Below the pieces are notes generated by a model that searched no databases, was not told the DNA's origin, and was given only the letters and a program-made list of their open reading frames with translations. Source: Streptomyces lilacinus (lineage in GTDB: Bacteria; Actinomycetota; Actinomycetes; Streptomycetales; Streptomycetaceae). From it: 8,199 nucleotides of DNA. Location: NCBI GenBank assembly GCA_000715685.1, contig KL569389.1, forward strand, positions 32,036 through 40,234, in the 5' to 3' direction. Of the stretch, positions 6,208 to 8,199 are shown piece by piece (position 1 is the stretch's first letter; each line of letters opens with the position of its first letter). Position numbers and translations under genes: made by a program.

Positions 6208-6231
6208 CGGACCCCTGCCGTAGGGGTTCCG
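6208..6231. promoter_or_regulatory. Nine-bp hairpin in the nth-crp divergent region
   Basis: CGGACCCCT (6208-6216) pairs with AGGGGTTCCG (6222-6231) apart from one bulged T at 6228, around a 5-nt loop GCCGT. It sits near the middle of the 181-bp divergent region, about 75 bp from the nth start and about 97 bp from crp. It could be an operator or a leader hairpin. No regulator is recognised from its sequence. Confidence 0.35.
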
Positions 6232-6249
6232 CCAACGATGCGCCACACT

Positions 6250-6265
6250 TGTGTTTGATCACACA
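6250..6265. promoter_or_regulatory. Candidate Crp binding site upstream of crp
   Basis: TGTGT-TTGATC-ACACA is a perfect 5-6-5 dyad. It keeps the GTG-N8-CAC core of the Crp consensus TGTGA-N6-TCACA and differs only at the inner base of each arm. It overlaps a possible -35 (TTGATC, 6255-6260) paired with CATCAT at 6280-6285, a 19-bp spacing. Position 62 bp before the crp start suggests autoregulation, most simply repression through overlap with the promoter. Binding is inferred from sequence. Confidence 0.5.
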
Positions 6266-6287
6266 GTTTTACCGACGGGCATCATGG

Positions 6288-6299
6288 GGACCACGGTCC
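6288..6299. promoter_or_regulatory. Short dyad GGACC-AC-GGTCC before crp
   Basis: A perfect 5-2-5 inverted repeat 28 bp before the crp start, probably within its leader. The loop is too short for an RNA hairpin without opening pairs, so a protein site is the more likely meaning if it has one. It may be chance in G+C-rich DNA. Confidence 0.2.
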
Positions 6300-6327
6300 T
6301 CTGTGCATGTCGACAAGGAGAGAACTC

Positions 6328-7002
6328 GTGGACGACGTTCTGCGGCGCGCCCCGCTGTTCGCGGCGCTCGATGACGAGCAGGCCGCCGAGCTGCGCGCCT
6401 CGATGGGCGAGGTCACCCTCGCGAGGGGCGACGCCCTGTTCCACGAAGGCGACCCGGGCGACCGCCTGTACGTGGTGACCGAGGGCAAGGTGAAGCTCCA
6501 CCGCACCTCCCCCGACGGCCGCGAGAACATGCTGGCGGTCCTCGGCCCCGGCGAGCTCATCGGCGAGCTGTCCCTCTTCGACCCCGGGCCGCGCACCGCC
6601 ACCGCCACCGCGCTCACCGAGGTCAAGCTGCTCGGCCTCGGCCACGGCGACCTCCAGCCCTGGCTCAACGCCCGGCCCGAGGTGGCCACCGCCCTGCTGC
6701 GCGCCGTCGCCCGCCGACTGCGCCGCACCAACGACTCGATGTCGGACCTCGTCTTCTCCGACGTCCCCGGCCGCGTCGCCAAGGCCCTGCTGGACCTGTC
6801 GCGCCGCTTCGGCGTCCAGTCCGAAGAGGGCATCCACGTCGTGCACGACCTCACCCAGGAGGAGCTCGCCCAGCTGGTCGGCGCCTCCCGTGAGACCGTC
6901 AACAAGGCCCTCGCCGACTTCGCGGGCCGCGGCTGGCTCCGCCTGGAGGCCCGCGCCGTGATCCTGCTGGACGTGGAGCGCCTCGCCAAGCGCTCCCGCT
7001 GA
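6328..7002 (+). CDS. crp: Crp/Fnr-family cAMP receptor protein
   Basis: A 224-residue transcription factor, the same length as Streptomyces coelicolor Crp as I recall it. Residues about 8-120 form the cyclic-nucleotide-binding beta-barrel with the phosphate-binding cassette GELIGELSLFDPGPRTA; Glu80, Arg89 and Thr90 match the cAMP contacts Glu72, Arg82 and Ser83 of E. coli CRP. A dimerisation helix (about 117-138) leads to a winged helix-turn-helix with LTQEELAQLVGASRETVNKAL (175-195). Its recognition helix SRETVNK has Arg188 and Glu189 at the E. coli Arg180 and Glu181 positions and Lys at the Arg185 position, so TGTGA-N6-TCACA-like targets are expected. GTG at 6328 is chosen because AAGGAG (6315-6320) lies 7 nt upstream; an ATG at 6307 would bury that site inside the gene. 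In Streptomyces, Crp governs germination, development and antibiotic production. It is single and monocistronic, followed by a strong terminator. Confidence 0.97.
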   Translation: MDDVLRRAPLFAALDDEQAAELRASMGEVTLARGDALFHEGDPGDRLYVVTEGKVKLHRTSPDGRENMLAVLGPGELIGELSLFDPGPRTATATALTEVKLLGLGHGDLQPWLNARPEVATALLRAVARRLRRTNDSMSDLVFSDVPGRVAKALLDLSRRFGVQSEEGIHVVHDLTQEELAQLVGASRETVNKALADFAGRGWLRLEARAVILLDVERLAKRSR

Positions 7003-7034
7003 GCCGGGACCGCGGCCGCACGAAGCCGCGAAGC

Positions 7035-7093
7035 CGTACGTGAGCAGGGGCTCCGCCGCACCGTATGTGCGACGGAGCCCCTGTTCACGTACG
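7035..7093. terminator. Very strong bidirectional terminator hairpin after crp
   Basis: CAGGGGCTCCG (7045-7055) pairs perfectly with CGGAGCCCCTG (7073-7083). The stem extends outward through a G-T wobble (7044/7084) and GTACGTGA against TCACGTAC (7036-7043 with 7085-7092), plus C7035-G7093, for 21 pairs in all. Inside, after one mismatch, CGCAC pairs with GTGCG around loop CGTAT. It lies between convergent crp and the metallo-hydrolase gene, so it should stop transcription from both sides. There is no U-run. Confidence 0.9.
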
Positions 7094-7119
7094 CGTACGG
7101 ATTCACGTACGCGTGCGGA
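7084..7119. repeat. Two tandem 18-bp direct repeats next to the terminator
   Basis: TTCACGTACGCGTACGGA (7084-7101) is followed at once by the same 18 bases with one change, A to G at the fourteenth base (7102-7119). The first copy contains the right outer arm of the terminator hairpin and the palindrome GTACGCGTAC. The second copy ends 4 bp before the stop of the minus-strand gene. Confidence 0.9.
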
Positions 7120-7123
7120 ACCG

Positions 7124-7954
7124 TCAGATCAGCCCGTGCTCGTCCAGATAGTCCAACTGGGCCCGCACCGACAGCTCGGCAGCCGGCCACAGCGCGCGGT
7201 CCACGTCCGCGTAGACGGTCGCCACCACCTCGGCCGGCGTGCGGTGGCCGTTCTCGACGGCCGTCTCCACCTGTGCCAGCCGCTTGGCCCGATGCGCGAG
7301 GTAGTACTCCACGGCGCCCCGGGCGTCGTCGAGGACCGGCCCGTGGCCGGGCAGCACCGTCGTCACGCCCTCCTCGACCGCGAGGGCGCGCAGCCGGCGC
7401 AGGGAGTCCAGGTAGTCCCCGAGCCGCCCGTCGGGGTGGGCGACGATCGTTGTACCGCGGCCCAGCACCGTATCGCCCGTCAGGACCGCGTCGTCGGCGG
7501 GCAAGTGGAAGCACAGCGAGTCGGCCGTGTGGCCGGGCGTGGAGACGACGTGCAGCTCCAGGCCGCCCGTGGTGATCACATCGCCCACCCCGAGGCCCTC
7601 GCCGCCCAGCCGCAGCGCCGGATCCAGCGCCCGCACGCGCGTCCCCGTCAGCTCGGCGAATCGGGCGGCGCCGCCGGAGTGATCGGCGTGGCCGTGGCTG
7701 AGGAGGGTCAGGGCGACGCGCCGGCCGGCGGCCTCGGCCGTGGCGACGACGTTGCGCAGATGGGTCTCGTCCGCCGGCCCCGGGTCGACGACGACGGCGA
7801 GGTCGGAGTCCGGCTCGGCGAGGATCCAGGTGTTGGTCCCGTCCAGCGTCATCGCCGAGGGGTTCGGGGCGAGCACACAGGTCGCCCGCGCGGTCGCCGG
7901 GCCGCCGATGGGGCCGGTGCGCGGCTGGCCGGGCAGATCGGTCGCGTGGGTCAT
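7124..7954 (-). CDS. Metallo-beta-lactamase-fold hydrolase, LACTB2-like
   Basis: A 276-residue cytosolic protein with a complete binuclear zinc site: His87, His89, Asp91 and His92 in SHGHADHSGG, His142 in TPGHTADS, Asp161 in LTGDTVLG and His204 in LPGHGP. The early motif NPSAMTLDGTNTWIL (31-45) and the C-terminal helical part after residue 205 are typical of the LACTB2 group, whose human member cuts single-stranded RNA; other relatives are glyoxalase-II-like thioesterases. Substrate here is unknown. Nothing suggests beta-lactam resistance. ATG at 7954 has GGAG seven bases upstream and overlaps the stop of the preceding Nudix gene as ATGA, so the two are probably translated together. The matching M. 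tuberculosis gene beside crp is Rv3677c. The gene converges on crp across the strong hairpin. Confidence 0.93.
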   Translation of the reverse strand: MTHATDLPGQPRTGPIGGPATARATCVLAPNPSAMTLDGTNTWILAEPDSDLAVVVDPGPADETHLRNVVATAEAAGRRVALTLLSHGHADHSGGAARFAELTGTRVRALDPALRLGGEGLGVGDVITTGGLELHVVSTPGHTADSLCFHLPADDAVLTGDTVLGRGTTIVAHPDGRLGDYLDSLRRLRALAVEEGVTTVLPGHGPVLDDARGAVEYYLAHRAKRLAQVETAVENGHRTPAEVVATVYADVDRALWPAAELSVRAQLDYLDEHGLI

Positions 7955-8184
7955 GCGTCGGCTCCCTCAGGTCCTGAGGCGATGTGCTGGGTGATGTCGT
8001 GGGCGATGTGCTTGGTGAACTCGTCGTGTCCGGGCCAGCTCAGCACGATCTCTTCCCCGACGAGGCGCGCCCGCGCCAGGACGGGCGTGAGATCCCGGTC
8101 ACCCGAGGCCGCCAACACCTCGTCCGGCCGGCCGTACGGCGCCAGGGACCGCAGCGTGGAGATGGTCGGCGGCATCATCAGCAG
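7951..8184 (-). CDS. Nudix hydrolase, C-terminal part only (cut by contig end)
   Basis: The last 77 residues of a protein, from LLMMPPTISTLRSLAPYG to the stop that overlaps the next start as ATGA. MPPTxxTLRxLA followed by RDLTPVLAR and a Trp-Pro-Gly-His-Asp tail resembles the C-terminal end of actinobacterial Nudix proteins related to NUDT19, and a Nudix gene is common between the metallo-hydrolase and a RidA gene in this neighbourhood. The Nudix box itself would be beyond the window, so the call rests on the tail and synteny. The codons VYKRQ that appear to precede it are adapter, so neither the true start nor the length can be seen. Confidence 0.65.
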   Translation of the reverse strand: MLMMPPTISTLRSLAPYGRPDEVLAASGDRDLTPVLARARLVGEEIVLSWPGHDEFTKHIAHDITQHIASGPEGADA

Positions 8185-8199
8185 CTGTCTCTTATACAC
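8185..8199. other. Residual Nextera/Tn5 mosaic-end sequence at the contig end
   Basis: The window ends in CTGTCTCTTATACAC, the first 15 bases of the Tn5 mosaic end in read-through orientation. It cuts a coding frame, so it is library adapter left on a contig end, not genomic sequence. Confidence 0.95.

Noticed and set aside
6282..7514. A 410-codon minus frame opposite crp
   Set aside because: It crosses the terminator and the metallo-hydrolase gene out of frame and has no domain; crp on the other strand is certain.
7124..7954. Beta-lactam resistance gene
   Set aside because: The metallo-beta-lactamase fold is shared by many hydrolases; the TLDGTNTW motif and tail fit LACTB2-type enzymes, and there is no signal peptide.

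Overview
The window looks like Streptomyces chromosome: very high G+C, strong G/C bias at third codon positions (20 of 20 codons at 6481-6540 in crp), GTG starts, and protein sequences typical of that genus. The gene order matches the conserved actinobacterial block known in Mycobacterium tuberculosis as Rv3669 to Rv3677c and beyond: holin-like membrane protein, EphE-type hydrolase, MarP protease, Nudix hydrolase, endonuclease III, Crp, metallo-beta-lactamase-fold protein. This is mostly ordinary core genome.

Layout. Positions 3-38 hold the last codons of an upstream gene, overlapping by ATGA the start of an epoxide-hydrolase-like alpha/beta hydrolase (35-1033, +). Convergent to it is an NHL beta-propeller plus Ig-like protein (1089-2639, -). 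This gene has lower G+C and looser codon bias and looks like a later arrival in the block. A small 72-residue gene follows (2818-3036, +). Next comes a minus-strand cluster transcribed nth, then a CoA-pyrophosphatase-type Nudix gene, then a MarP-like membrane serine protease (6146 down to 3152). Endonuclease III diverges from crp (6328-7002, +) across 181 bp that hold several dyads, including a candidate Crp site. A very strong hairpin at 7035-7093 separates crp from the convergent minus-strand pair of a Nudix gene (only its C-terminal part is present) and a LACTB2-like metallo-hydrolase; these two overlap by ATGA.

How the genes fit together. The minus cluster combines base-excision repair (Nth), nucleotide or CoA clean-up (Nudix) and a periplasm-facing protease linked in mycobacteria to acid and oxidative stress. 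Crp is the global cAMP-responsive regulator next to it. The link between these functions is known mainly as conserved neighbourhood, not as a shared pathway.

Data quality. The nth gene is not biologically broken. It is interrupted at 5723-5748 by two head-to-head partial Tn5/Nextera mosaic ends, and the window stops at 8185-8199 in the same adapter. About 28 bases of real nth sequence seem to be missing. I saw no CRISPR array, RNA gene, phage, insertion sequence or clearly new system. The best leads are the NHL gene inserted in a conserved block, a lid Tyr-to-His change in the hydrolase, the small gene, and the crp promoter and terminator architecture.
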